Positions 41,790 through 52,234 of a stretch of 64,000 bases of DNA are shown piece by piece (position 1 is the first letter of the stretch; the number at the start of each line of letters is the position of its first letter). The notes below the pieces were generated by a model, which worked only from the letters and a program-made list of their open reading frames with translations, ran no database searches and had not been told where the DNA came from. The stretch comes from Tricholomella constricta (taxonomy: Eukaryota > Basidiomycota > Agaricomycetes > Agaricales > Lyophyllaceae), in the NCBI GenBank assembly GCA_013368375.1, contig JAACJP010000001.1, forward strand, positions 806,001 to 870,000, read 5' to 3'. Both the position numbers and the translations under genes were made by a program.

Positions 41790-44289
41790 CCCGCGCCGGA
41801 GAGTGATCTTAGTGCATCAGACTTCAAGGAGGCGGCAGCATTGCAAGCAGCTGCTCTTGCTCGTGAACGCAAACGCGGACGCGTGACAACCCCCACCATC
41901 GAAGAACAGGACCAAGAAGACGAGGAGGCATTCCTGAAGGAGGCAAATATGTCTCCTGAGCGCTTGACTGCTCAACAGAAAGGCAAGCAGCGGGCTCAGT
42001 CTCAGATTGCTCTGCAGGCACCTGATGACGAGCAGGGAGGCAGGGATAGTATCAGAGAGGGAGAAGTAGAGGGAGAGGGATGGGACAGGGCAGGAGGGAA
42101 CAGTGACCGAGGGGAGGGTGATCTCACCTCTGGTCCTCTGCCCAAAGAAGCAGTCGCTGCTGCGTTGGCGAGTTACCAGGTCTACCGCGACAGCCTGGAA
42201 GAGCTTTCTGTCAAGTACAGAAAGTCAGTGCTTGTTTTACAGCGAGCTGTGGGCGAGGACGTGAAGCGTCCTCGCCGTCTAAATCCTTGGAACGTGTTTC
42301 AAGCCTGGTACGGCGAGCATGGGAAGACAAAGCGCAGCGATGATGGTACATTTTTCAGAACCTTTAGGCTTCGCCGTCACTAACACGAATACGCTACAGT
42401 CACAGCACGCGACTGGCAGTCTTTTGTCAAAGAGGAGTACAACAAGCACCTCCAAGAACTCGATGGCTCGCACGGTGCCGATGCACGGGAAGCACACTTC
42501 AAGGAGCAGTTAGACTGGTACAAGGAGCGTCTGTCTGTCTATGTTGAAGTTAAACGGGATACAGGGAATTTTAAGGCAGTTATGAGCCGGATACTTGAAC
42601 CGTTCATCAACTTGGTAAGCAAACACCATGTATTCTCGACATAGTGAGGTGTCTGACAACCTAAAATCAGAGCATTCAAGCCTGGGATCAATACGGCGTC
42701 CATGTCTTTGGCTTTGGTGTCGACACGTAGCGAGATCTTCGAGGAGCAAGTGCCAGTGTTGCATGGGGTGGTTCACCTGGATACGTAGCAGTACGAAACG
42801 AATACAAGACGTCGATCAACTCACAACTGGGTGACTACGAAGGAATGTTCAAGTACGTCGCATATAAATGCCTCCTAATGTTAGCCTAACATAGATAATT
42901 TCTAGAAATGCTGAAGTACGCAGTCGCCACGTCGCAGTTGCAAGAAGTCGGTTCCCCGTCAACTGGGAACAAACCAAAGGGACGTCCTTGAGAGACCACC
43001 ATCGCCGCCTTTTGGGGGAGATTATGCGAAGTGACATAGGTATGTTGTTACCTCTGTACACACCACAATATCCTGACACTGTCTTGACTTCAGGTCATAT
43101 TATTGGTCACAAACTCTCGGACAGAGAGGCCAACAGTCTCACCATGCAGTGGAAGCACTGGGCCGACATGGCATATACCCATCAAATGCGCCTCGAAGGC
43201 TGGCCCATCGATCTTGTCTCTCCAGGGCTTGATTGCGAGCCAAAGAACTTCGGGAGTAAGCAACTGAAGGCCATGATTGATAACCGAGTCAAGTCAACAG
43301 AGGACGAGGACTTTGATGAGATTGTGAGGATTGTTTCTTGGGATGACGGTATGTTGTCACATTTCTGACCGTTAAGATGTAAACTAATGGCAGCCTTCAG
43401 AGGAAAAGGCATTGCCTCTGCGTGAGCAAGAGAATGTTCCACTGGTGATCAATACCGATGGAGTAGTGCTCTTGACGCTCCTAGATTCTAAGAAGTACAA
43501 GCGAGAGCTTTCCAAAACTAAGGAGCACCGTTTAGATCCTGAAGACCGTTCGAAATCAGAAGATGACACCAGTGGCCACCCTGCTCAGCACTCCCAGACA
43601 CTAAACAAGCCCCGTGTTGGTCGCCCCCCTGGCGAGAGCCATCAGTCCGAACGTCTGCCACCCCTGCAAAAGTCACATGCAGAACACCCACATCTTGATC
43701 TCCGAGCACCATCCCGCGGTAGACATCACCACTCATGGAATCGGACTGCGAAGTCTGCTCGACATCACCAGTACACCAGTGACAGGGATCCACGCAATCA
43801 CTATGACCAAGCCCCACTACATCGCCAACCATATCCTGAAGATGAAGATGCTGATCTGGAGATAGCTGATGGTCGCGCTCACCACTTTGGTGCCCATCGT
43901 GCTCGGGATTCTCAAGGCATGGAGCCTCCAGTGAAGAAGCGAAAGCTTCGCGACATACAACAGGACCCTCGTGTAATTGCTCCAATTCCACAACGAGCAC
44001 GTGCACAGCATGGCAGTAGGGAACCTGTAGCTGGCCCATCACGTGGAGGTGCAGAAAGAGGGTATGTGATGCAACGTCAGCCTCCCACTTATCAAAACCA
44101 ATATGATGCTGATGATGATGATGAGTATGAGTACTAGTTTCTTAGCCTTTTCAGAACTTATGCCCATAGATTATATGTGCTCCTTTATATCATATTTTTA
44201 TACCCATACATGGACTGTGCTTGACATTTTAAATGCATTCATGAACTATATCTGTTTGAATGTCAATTCTCCTAAGACTGTAAAAACTG

Positions 44290-44970
44290 AATACTGGGAC
44301 TCCCATTTGAGCTAAGGTCTTGCCCAGGTAGTGTGGAACACCCCAATTGGGACTCCCACCAAACATATTTGTGAGGTGTGGTCTTGCCCAACTGGTCTAG
44401 GACCATCAAAGATGGGAGTACCAAAAGAAGTTGCACCTGTATTGGGACTCCCACTCACCACATTTGTGAGGTGTGGTCTTGCCCAACTGGTCTAGGACCA
44501 TCAAAGATGGGATTACCAAAAGAAGTTGCATCTGAATTGGGACTCCCACCTACCACATTTGTGAGGTGTGGTCTTGCCCAACTGGTCTAGGACCATCAAA
44601 GATGGGAGTACCAAAAGAAGTTGCACCTGTATTGGGACTCCCACTCACCACATTTGTGAGGTGTGGTCTTGCCCAACTGGTCTAGGACCATCAAAGATGG
44701 GATTACCAAAAGAAGTTGCATCTGAATTGGGACTCCCACCTACCACATTTGTGAGGTGTGGTCTTGCCCAACTGGTCTAGGACCATCAAAGATGGGAGTA
44801 CCAAAAGAAGTTGCACCTGTATTGGGACTCCCACTCACCACATTTGTGAGGTGTGGTCTTGCCCAACTGGTCTAGGACCATCAAAGATGGGATTACCAAA
44901 AGAAGTTGCATCTGTATTGGGACTCCCACCTACCACATTTGTGAGGTGTGGTCTTGCCTAACTGGTCTGT
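44290..44970 (-). repeat. KDZ right subterminal tandem array (95-bp unit, about 7 copies)
   Basis: Units start at 44371, 44466, 44561, 44656, 44751, 44846 and 44941. Two subtypes alternate, giving a 190-bp higher-order repeat. Each unit holds GTGGTCTTGCCCA, the inverse of the left-array TGGGCAAGACCAC, and GGGACTCCCAC. Confidence 0.92.
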
Positions 44971-45235
44971 AATTCAGCACTACTAAAGTTGCTGAGTGGT
45001 TCAAATATAGTTGCTCGCATATAAACTTGGCCCTCCTTTATATGTTATTAAATACAAATAGTACAATATGCTACAAGAGCATGGAGTGTAAGTTTTGAAT
45101 GTACAAAATATATGCTGGTCAAAAGATATTTTACTAACTGACAAGATATTTTTTGTTAACCTAATTATTCCAATAAGACACCTTATTCTTCTACTTGCTT
45201 TCATTTTTTTGTATCTAATCAAATTTTCATTTGTT
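44971..45235. other. KDZ right subterminal spacer, no gene seen
   Basis: AT-rich sequence between the 95-bp array and the right terminal inverted repeat. Confidence 0.5.
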
Positions 45236-45564
45236 TGTCCAGAAAACTGACATGATGCTCATTGAAACTTTCCAAGTGCTTGGATGAACCATGTTTTATT
45301 GTGTATAGTCTTGGCGATAAGTGTGACGTGACATGCTGGGCTTGCCCATGTTTCTTGGGCAGCCCCACATTACAGTTGGACAAGATTACAATACTTGGCA
45401 CTCCCTGGGCATGGTTGGGAAAGACCAATGTGGGAGGACCATGCCTAATTATGGGATTCCCAGGGGGGGTGGTCCCGAACCATGGTCTAGGGCCTAGTTA
45501 GGGTAGTCTTTCACAGTGGGACTGACTACCCTAATAAGGGGTCTCCAGGGGGTTGACTGAAGTG
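45236..45564 (-). repeat. KDZ right terminal inverted repeat
   Basis: Inverse of 18307-18635. The outer ~225 bp agree base for base in my reading and the inner part has small differences. Followed by the CCTTCAT duplication at 45565-45571. Confidence 0.92.
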
Positions 45565-45571
45565 CCTTCAT

Positions 45572-45798
45572 AGAGGATCCTGACTGAGTCTCTGAAAAAT
45601 TAGGTTTTGCATTTTTTTGAAAGTGTTCTCTCTTTTCATTAGTGACTTGAAAGGTGATGTAAGTGACGTAGAAGGGGGTTTAAAAAGGTTAAGTGCCAAA
45701 AGGTGAAAGAACAAGCATCCTCTGTAGATATGTAGACAGGACATAGACAAGATTCATGAATATTGACTGTTTATTGCATGTAAAACATGTGAGCAAAA
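45572..45798. other. Short unassigned segment right of the KDZ insertion
   Basis: No ORF or repeat recognised. It is the continuation of the DNA that ends at 18299 on the left side. Confidence 0.4.
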
Positions 45799-46014
45799 AA
45801 AGTCCAGCACGACATTATTTGCGCGCATAAATGGTGTGCCTATAATCACGTCGTATCGATCAAAGTTAGCAAGGTCCATGTAAACCTTGCCTTTAAACCC
45901 TGGAAGAGCGGCTTCCACCGTCGTGCCAAAATTTACTGTGGCCCGACTTCCTTTAGTCCCGAGCTGGAGGATTAATGGATCCTCCAGCGGGAACACTCGA
46001 ATATCGGCCACTTG
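45799..46014 (-). pseudogene. Inverted retropepsin fragment of Gypsy-3
   Basis: The minus strand encodes FAQVADIRVFPLEDP .. IIGTPFMRANNVVLDF, the same segment as 47013-47237 on the plus strand. It is an inverted duplicate of the Gypsy-3 protease placed directly before the truncated gag. Confidence 0.85.
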
Positions 46015-46690
46015 AGCGAAACCATGCAAGACGCTCATAACGACTTCAATGCCGTTACTTACTCGGCGAGCAAAGGAATACAAGGTTTATATGATGACCT
46101 TGTGGACCATGCCATGAATATGGCAGCAAGAACAGATGATTGGACGTTCTTGGAGAAATTCCTCAAAACACTCCCGCGTGAGATGCGGAAGGCATTATTC
46201 GATGACGGGCTATCACCCAAAATCAACATGGCCCAAGAGTTCCTAGCGGTGGGCTTAGCACACCAAGCCACCCAGAAGATGGCTGATTACTTTGAGCGGA
46301 ACATAACCGCTCAGCGAACTCAACCGAGTAAACGCCCCACAAAACAATTTCAACAGGCCTCAACGTGTGTATGGCGCATTTAATGAAAAGCCATATGCCA
46401 AGCCAGCGTATCAGGATCAACCTGGACGTGGAGAGCAAAAGCCCCACGTCAAAAAACCAGCGGTGAAGACGGGAGATCGTCCGCGTTACGATCAAACCAA
46501 AAACCACGATCATCACAACCATCCTCCGGGTGAAGTGTGCTTTAATTGTGGAAAACTAGGGCATTTCGCAAAAGATTGCAAACAGCCCAAGAAACAGCGA
46601 GCGTTCCTACGGGCCGCACATACAGCAGCACCTGATGCAGCAAGTGAGGCGAACGATGAAGATACGTCTCCCGAGGACCCGGACGGATGA
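46015..46690 (+). pseudogene. Gypsy-3 gag C-terminal part
   Basis: A capsid-like helical region (GIQGLYDDLVDHAMNMAAR, FLKTLPREMRKALFDDGLSP) is truncated on the left by the inverted junction at 46014. A frameshift near 46350 separates it from a basic segment with a CCHC knuckle CFNCGKLGHFAKDC (about 46539-46580). An in-frame TGA at 46688-46690 ends it, and the same frame continues into the protease region. It would have been the RNA-binding particle protein. Confidence 0.75.
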
Positions 46691-46750
46691 GACAATGGAT
46701 GCCCTGATACAGAGGCGGACAACGAAGACGAAGGCGATGAGTTCGTAGAC

Positions 46751-47350
46751 ATGGAGGTCTACGAGAATGAATACTATGCTCAGGACGATGAGACCGAGCG
46801 TATGTTTGCAATGACAGAAGTAATTGCGTCAGAAGAACGCAATGATAAACCACCAGTTCGTAAAGTGAAAGTGCGGACGGGCAGGGACAAGATTGTTTGT
46901 CCTGTAGTTCCGATAAAGGACAAGGAGTGCCTTGTCACCTACATTAACGTAGGTGGACATGAGGCTTCGACCCTATGGGATTCCGGGAGTACGACTACCG
47001 GACTTATGCCGTCATTCGCTCAAGTGGCCGATATTCGAGTGTTTCCGCTGGAGGATCCATTAATCCTCCAGCTTGGGACTAAAGGAAGTCGGGCCACAGT
47101 AAATTTTGGCACGACGGTGGAAGCCGCTCTTCCAGGGTTTAAAGGCAAGGTTTACATGGACCTTGCTAACTTTGATCGATACGACGTGATTATAGGCACA
47201 CCATTTATGCGCGCAAATAATGTCGTGCTGGACTTTAACCGTGACGAAGTTGCCGTCAATGGAGTCGCTACACCAGCGACTAAAATAAAAATGGAGGATA
47301 CCGATGGCCGAGCTAGACGCCATCGATCATTGGAGAAACGAAGAGAATGA
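46751..47350 (+). pseudogene. Gypsy-3 protease region
   Basis: An acidic stretch leads into a retropepsin-like domain: TLWDSGSTTTGLMPSFAQV (catalytic DSGS at about 46980), then IIGTPFMRANNVVLDF about 75 residues later. It ends at a TGA before a linker of about 350 nt (47351-47704) that shows only broken Lys/Arg/Glu-rich coding sequence. Confidence 0.75.
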
Positions 47351-47704
47351 CTAAAAGTAACAGTAGAAGATGACGAAGATCCTGATAATGAGGATAGGCC
47401 GATAAACAGCCTACCGAAGGATCACCCAGCACTTCTATTATCCGATGAAGAGTTTCAAGAAACTCTTAAGGAGGGGGATAAGCCACCTCCGAAGAAGAGA
47501 AAGTCCCAACGATGACAGCAGAAGGCACAAAAAGAGCCTTCGAACGAACGAGCACAGACTAACGAGCCATGCGAAGAACGTCAGCGTGATAATGAAGCGC
47601 GTAAGACGAGCGGTGCCGACAAGGATACGGAATCAGAACCATATACGAATACGAGTAATCGATCATTTTGGGATAGACCAAATCCACATCCACAATATGA
47701 GTGG

Positions 47705-49552
47705 ATGTTCAACCCACGGATGCCGCAAGAGTGGAACGCAGTAATAGCGTCAATGCGGGCTCACGAAGGAAGAAATGTAGGCACGCTAGGACAAGCGTAC
47801 CGAAATCCACAGCCTGAGGAAGTATCGGAGCCAACGGAAATGAATTTTCTGGTTAATATAAAATGGGCTAAACGGCCGTTGTATCGGTTACCAGTGAAGG
47901 ATGAGAGTGACTTTGCTCTCGTAAAACTACGAGCTAGGTTCGATCGTAAACCAAGCAATAAAGACACAGCGCACATCCGCGCTGCAAGAACGGTTAACGG
48001 GAAAGGTAAGGCACCCAATGGAGGCCTTACCGCGGAAGATTATCCACGACTTCGCCAGCAATGGCATGACGAATTCGAAGATATGGTGGGTGGTACGAAA
48101 CAACAGTTACCACCCTGGCGGGAAGTCAATCACGAGATTACTCTCGTCGACGATGAGAAACAGTACCAGTACCATGCGCCGAGGTGTCCAATGTCCCTTC
48201 GCGAGGAATTCTACGCGAAGGTCAATCGGTGTACGGACTCTAAATGGTGGGAGCCTCATTTGGTGAAGCAAGCAGCGTCGCTGCTATGTATCCCGAAAAA
48301 AGACGGCTCCCTGAGAACACCCTTGGATGCACGGCAGCGTAACGATAACACGATCAAGGACGTTACGCCCTTGCCAGACCAGGAAGTCATTCGTGAGGAT
48401 GTTGCCAGAGGGAAGATACAATCAAAGATTGACTTAACAGATGCATACAAACAAGTACGCATCCTCGAGAAGGACGTACACAAGACCGCCTTTGCAACAA
48501 TAGCGGGAATGTACGTTAGCAACATAATGCAGATCGGGGACTGTAATGCCCCCGCAACATTTCAATGATTAATGACGTCAATTTTTCGGGACGTCATTGG
48601 GAAGTTTATGCATGTATACTTGGACAACATATTCATATTCTCGAACTCCATCGAAGAACATGAAGATCATCTTCGAGTAGTGTTCGAGCGATTACGCGAA
48701 CAGTCCCTTTATCTGAAGTGGAAGAAATGCGAACTATATTCGGATCACGTCGATTGCCTTGGTCATATAATTGATGACCAAGGAATTCATCCCGACACCG
48801 ATAAATTGGCACGGATTCGCGACTGGAGGATTCCACGGAATTACAACGATATACAGCGATTCGTTGGACTGGTTAATTATCTGGGCCAATTCCTCCCAGA
48901 TATATCCGCGTATACTGGGCCATTAATGGCGATGACCGAGAATGGGTCGCCATTCTATTGGAGACCAATTCATCAACGATGCTTTGAAATGATAAAGCAT
49001 ATATGTTACACGACGCCAATTATTCGGCCTATTCAACCGAAAACAGGCGAACCAATTTGGATTATATGTGATGCCTCTAAGTCAGGCGTCGGGGCGATGT
49101 ATGGGCAAGGACCTACATGGGTCCAAGCTCAACGGGCTGGATTCCTGTCCAAGAAGTTTACTAATGCGCAGCAAAATTATGCTGTGCATGAACTCGAGAC
49201 GCTAGCCATCCTTGAAGCGCTACTTAAATGGGAGGATAAGCTTGTGGGTTATAAAATCCACATCATCACCGACCACAAAGCCCTTGAATTCTTTAAGACC
49301 CAGGTGAGCTTATCACCTAGGCAGTGCCGATGGATGGAGTATATGTCGCGATTTAACTTCGATATCACATACGTGAAAGGCGAACTGAATAAAGTCGCCG
49401 ATTGCCTATCGCGATACTTTGAGAGCAATAATCATCAAGATAGCTACGTTGTCCATGACTTCGTAGCTGCCGATGCCAGAATCAACCCCACTGGAGAAGA
49501 TCTACCAGTACCACGATACCATGAAATCATGGAAAAAGTAGTTGAGATTTGA
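47705..49552 (+). pseudogene. Gypsy-3 reverse transcriptase/RNase H, broken
   Basis: Two frames-worth of ORF (47705-48568 and 48572-49552) are separated only by an in-frame TGA at 48566-48568 after NAPATFQ, inside the RT palm. Visible motifs are PKKDGSLRTPLDARQRN, KIDLTDAYKQVRI, then VYLDNIFIFSN, where the second catalytic Asp of YxDD is Asn. RNase H blocks follow (WIICDASKSGVGAMYG, YAVHELETLAILEALLKW, ITDHKALEFF) and an FDITYVKGELNKVADCLSRY tail. The nonsense codon and the YLDN change indicate an inactive enzyme. Confidence 0.85.
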
Positions 49553-50124
49553 GCGATGAAAGACGTAGAAATACGTCGAAGCAAGCGTCTTCTAGAACGC
49601 CAGGAGGATCGAGATATCGAAGCTCAGATAATGGAGGATGCGTCACCAAGTATCGCATCCGGGCCATCTTCACACCCTCAGAAAAGCATGAGTCCAACCG
49701 AACGGGAACGTACGGTCAGAGATATTGTCCTTGGCAGGGCCTTCGATATCACATACGTGAAAGGCGAACTGAATAAAGTCGCCGATTGCCTATCGCGATA
49801 CTTTAAGAGCAATAACCATCAAGATAGCTACGTTGTCCATGACTTCGTAGCTGCCGATGCCAGAATCGACCCCACTGGAGAGGACTTACCTGTTCCACAA
49901 CACCATGAGATCGTGGAGAAAGTAGTAGAAATTAGAGCGATGAAAGACGTAGAAATACGTCGCAGCAAACGGCTTCAAGAATGCCAAGAGGATCGGGATA
50001 TCGAAGCCCAAATAATGGAAGATGCGGCACCAAGTGTCGCATCCGGGCCATCGTCACACCCTCAGAAAAGCATGAGTCCAACCGAACGGGAACGTACGGT
50101 CGGAGATATTGTACTCAGGAGGGA
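49357..50124 (+). repeat. 384-bp tandem duplication within Gypsy-3 pol
   Basis: The segment starting TTCGATATCACATACGTG at 49357 recurs at 49741 with moderate divergence. It duplicates the end of RNase H and the following linker (SPTERERTV words). Confidence 0.85.
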
Positions 50125-50233
50125 CACAGTTGCACCTCCCCCAGGCAAGACGGATGAAAAGATCCATCACGACGTTATCCTTGGATACCCAAAGGATAAA
50201 TTATTCAAGGGTCCTCCGAGAAATGAAAAATAA

Positions 50234-50640
50234 ACCTAGGGTCGAACAATTTTTTTCGACCAAGGCAGCTCAACTAACTCACTAGGTAATCAGGGGCTAT
50301 CCATATATGGTAACTATGACATCACTGCCACATGGGCTTGCTTATGTTTGTACCCTTCCTTTTCCCCTCATGACTTCGTCTATAGTAGCTATATCTGTTT
50401 ACTAGAGGCAACAGATGACATTAGCAGTAGCCCGAACAAGAATTTGCATGACTGTGCTGTTTGCATTGATGTTGGTCACATGTTCAAATTTGCCAATTAA
50501 TATTTTATTTTTCGGTGATGTGCTATAGTGCTCTAGGGCATTTTTTGACAGTGCTGAATTGGTGAGACCACATACAATAAGGTCCCAAAAAAAAATTCGC
50601 GACCTACGGTTGGACTAACTAACTAGGGTCAGGTCACAAA
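50234..50640. other. Non-coding insert between RNase H and integrase of Gypsy-3
   Basis: About 400 bp of AT-rich sequence. Related words near both edges (CGACC..AACTAACT..TAGG at about 50258 and CGACC..ACTAACTAACTAGGG at about 50600) suggest a small inserted element or an imperfect long duplication. No gene is seen. Confidence 0.45.
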
Positions 50641-50659
50641 TTCTGATCTCGGAGCACCC

Positions 50660-52099
50660 TTGAAATTATTCTCAGTCATTCTTGCTAACCCGAAGGACTT
50701 TCGTACGTTCACCATGAAAGACAATCTCATTTGGACCACGAACGCTATAAACGATAGTGTTCTATGCATACCACGAGAACCCGAGCTCATCACGTCAACT
50801 GTTGAGCAAGCCCATAAAACTATGGGCCATTTCGGTGCTGAACAGACTACTGAATATATTCGACGATGGTATTGGTGGCCATCACTAGCCACGACCGTGC
50901 GTACGTTTTGTAAAACGTGCGAGTACTGCCAGCAGATCAAGACGTCGAATCAGAAACCGTCAGGGAAACTACACTCCCTGCCAGTACCAACTAAGCCTTG
51001 GGATTCTATCGGAATGGACTTTATCAGTCCATTTCCAGAATCAAAGGGATATAACTATCTATGGGTAGTAATTTGTCGTATGACGAGTATGGTGCATATG
51101 ATACCCATACATACGACGATGACAGCAGCCCAATTATCATGGGTATACCTACGGGAGATCGTCAGGCTACATGGCCTGCCAAGCTCGATCGTAAGCGATC
51201 GAGACCCTAAGTTTACTTCGCGCTGGTGGCGCGAACTACATAAATTATTAGGAGCTAAGCTCCTAATGTCGACATCTTTCCATCCTCAGACGGATGGACA
51301 GACGGAGCGAGCCAATCGTAGTATTGGCCAGATATTTCGTGCCGTTGTGAGGCATGACCAAAAGGATTGGGTAGATTGTATACCCATGGCTGAGTTCGCG
51401 ATAAATGCGAGCGTATCGGCTACCACCAAGTTCGCTCCATTTGAGCTGAATAGTGGATACATGCCGTCCATGTTGAAAGAGATACGCTCAGACAGCGTAA
51501 TACCGAAGGGAATTCGAGAGTACGCTGAACGCGCATTGCAAAACATAGCGGAGGCGCATGACACTATAATCGAAGAGCGCGTATTTCAAACGCGCGAGGC
51601 AAACAGGCGTCGATCCGCTGGTCCAGAAATAAAGGGGGGTGACTTGATGTATTTATCCACCAAGAACTTGAACCTTCCCAAGGGACGCGCCCGTAAATTG
51701 TGCCCAAAATTCGTTGGGCCCTACAAAGTACTGAAGGCCATGCCAGACACGTCGAACTATACATTGGAATTACCTACGGCGCTCATGGAGCGCCGGATAC
51801 ATCCAACATTTCATATATCGATGTTGCGTCCATACTACGCAACGAATGATACGATGTTCCCTAATAGAACTCATCCAGAGCCCTACGATTTTGGGGCGCC
51901 GGATAATCACGAATGGTTCGTAGAAGACATTTTGGGCCATAGATGGACCCAAAATAATACTGTGGAATATCAGGTCAGGTGGAGCCTGGGAGACACCACC
52001 TGGGAACCGCACACCAATTGTAACCAGTTAGCGGCACTTAATCGCTACTTGGAATTGCAAGGGGTGAAGAGCGCGTCGAGATTACCGCGACGAACCTAG
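50660..52099 (+). CDS. Gypsy-3 integrase with C-terminal chromodomain-like region
   Basis: An open ORF of about 479 residues without an ATG at its start (it is the C-terminal end of pol). It has an HHCC zinc domain (HKTMGHFGAEQT .. CEYCQQIK at about 50815-50945), a DDE core (GMDFISPFPESKG, VSDRDPKFTSRWW, TDGQTERANRSIGQ) and a C-terminal chromodomain-like segment (HEWFVEDILGHRWTQ, YQVRWSLGDTTWEP). It would catalyse integration. It is the best-preserved part of Gypsy-3, but lies downstream of broken RT sequence and so is probably not expressed as an intact Pol. Confidence 0.85.
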   Translation: MKLFSVILANPKDFRTFTMKDNLIWTTNAINDSVLCIPREPELITSTVEQAHKTMGHFGAEQTTEYIRRWYWWPSLATTVRTFCKTCEYCQQIKTSNQKPSGKLHSLPVPTKPWDSIGMDFISPFPESKGYNYLWVVICRMTSMVHMIPIHTTMTAAQLSWVYLREIVRLHGLPSSIVSDRDPKFTSRWWRELHKLLGAKLLMSTSFHPQTDGQTERANRSIGQIFRAVVRHDQKDWVDCIPMAEFAINASVSATTKFAPFELNSGYMPSMLKEIRSDSVIPKGIREYAERALQNIAEAHDTIIEERVFQTREANRRRSAGPEIKGGDLMYLSTKNLNLPKGRARKLCPKFVGPYKVLKAMPDTSNYTLELPTALMERRIHPTFHISMLRPYYATNDTMFPNRTHPEPYDFGAPDNHEWFVEDILGHRWTQNNTVEYQVRWSLGDTTWEPHTNCNQLAALNRYLELQGVKSASRLPRRT

Positions 52100-52229
52100 A
52101 ATGTGGTGCGGTCATGTGACCATGGCGATCAGGAAAATTCCATAACCATCAAAAGTTATGACAGAAGGTTAAATATGTTTGGCGCTAGACACGCAACCGA
52201 TTTTCAACCCTTTCAACACAAACCAACAT

Positions 52230-52234
52230 GTACC
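52230..52234. other. Gypsy-2 copy 2 target-site duplication GTACC (pair at 62176-62180)
   Basis: Direct 5-bp repeat at both LTR edges. Confidence 0.9.

Larger units (their letters stand above)
30205..44137 (+). pseudogene. KDZ cargo gene with NPWN motif, split by Gypsy-2 and carrying a nonsense codon
   Basis: Exons: 30205-31163, resuming at 41795 after the retrotransposon to 42345, then 42400-42614, 42671-42852, 42906-43039, 43094-43348, 43401-44137. Introns are 52-56 nt. Removing Gypsy-2 and one CCCGC duplication joins SLESPA to PESDLS in frame. The predicted protein has a Ser/Pro N-terminus, a long Gly/Asp/Glu-rich repeat, a basic patch (ARERKRGR), a helical NPWNVFQAWYGEHGKTKR block, a conserved-looking middle (WQSFVKEEYNKHLQEL, YGVHVFGFGVDT, SVAWGGSPGYVAVRNEY, GHIIGHKLSDREANSL, IVRIVSWDD) and a His/Arg-rich tail ending in acidic residues. 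I do not recognise the family. The NPWN block is vaguely HMG-like. An in-frame TAG at 42728-42730 follows VDT, so the gene is doubly broken. It ends 1.1 kb before the right terminal repeat. Confidence 0.75.
18307..45564 (-). mobile_element. Composite KDZ-superfamily DNA transposon, 27.3 kb (about 16.6 kb without the nested Gypsy-2)
   Basis: Inverted ends starting CACTTCAGTCAACC match for about 330 bp, the outermost ~225 bp without visible differences, and are bracketed by a 7-bp duplication. Inside are a KDZ transposase, an Spt5-like gene, a palindromic region with intron-like units, a multi-exon NPWN gene and two subterminal tandem arrays. Gypsy-2 copy 1 (31164-41789) is nested in the NPWN gene. 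KDZ elements are known from Agaricomycetes and can carry extra genes such as TET/JBP oxygenases. No such oxygenase is visible here. The near-identical ends suggest recent movement or conversion. Confidence 0.9.
46015..52227 (+). mobile_element. Gypsy-3: decayed Ty3/Gypsy-like element, gag to integrase, no LTR seen
   Basis: Plus-strand gag (zinc knuckle), protease, reverse transcriptase/RNase H and integrase follow one another but are broken by stops, a frameshift, a tandem duplication and an inserted segment. No LTR is recognised on either side. A long ORF (52228 onward) follows on the same strand. Confidence 0.8.

Noticed and set aside
44378..44961. Repeated 70-codon ORFs
   Set aside because: Identical translations of the 95-bp subterminal array units.
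18307..45564. Starship-type giant element
   Set aside because: No tyrosine-recombinase captain is present; the transposase is clearly KDZ and the ends are inverted repeats.
18307..45564. TET/JBP oxygenase as KDZ cargo
   Set aside because: I looked for the HxD..H..R oxygenase pattern in the internal genes and did not find it.
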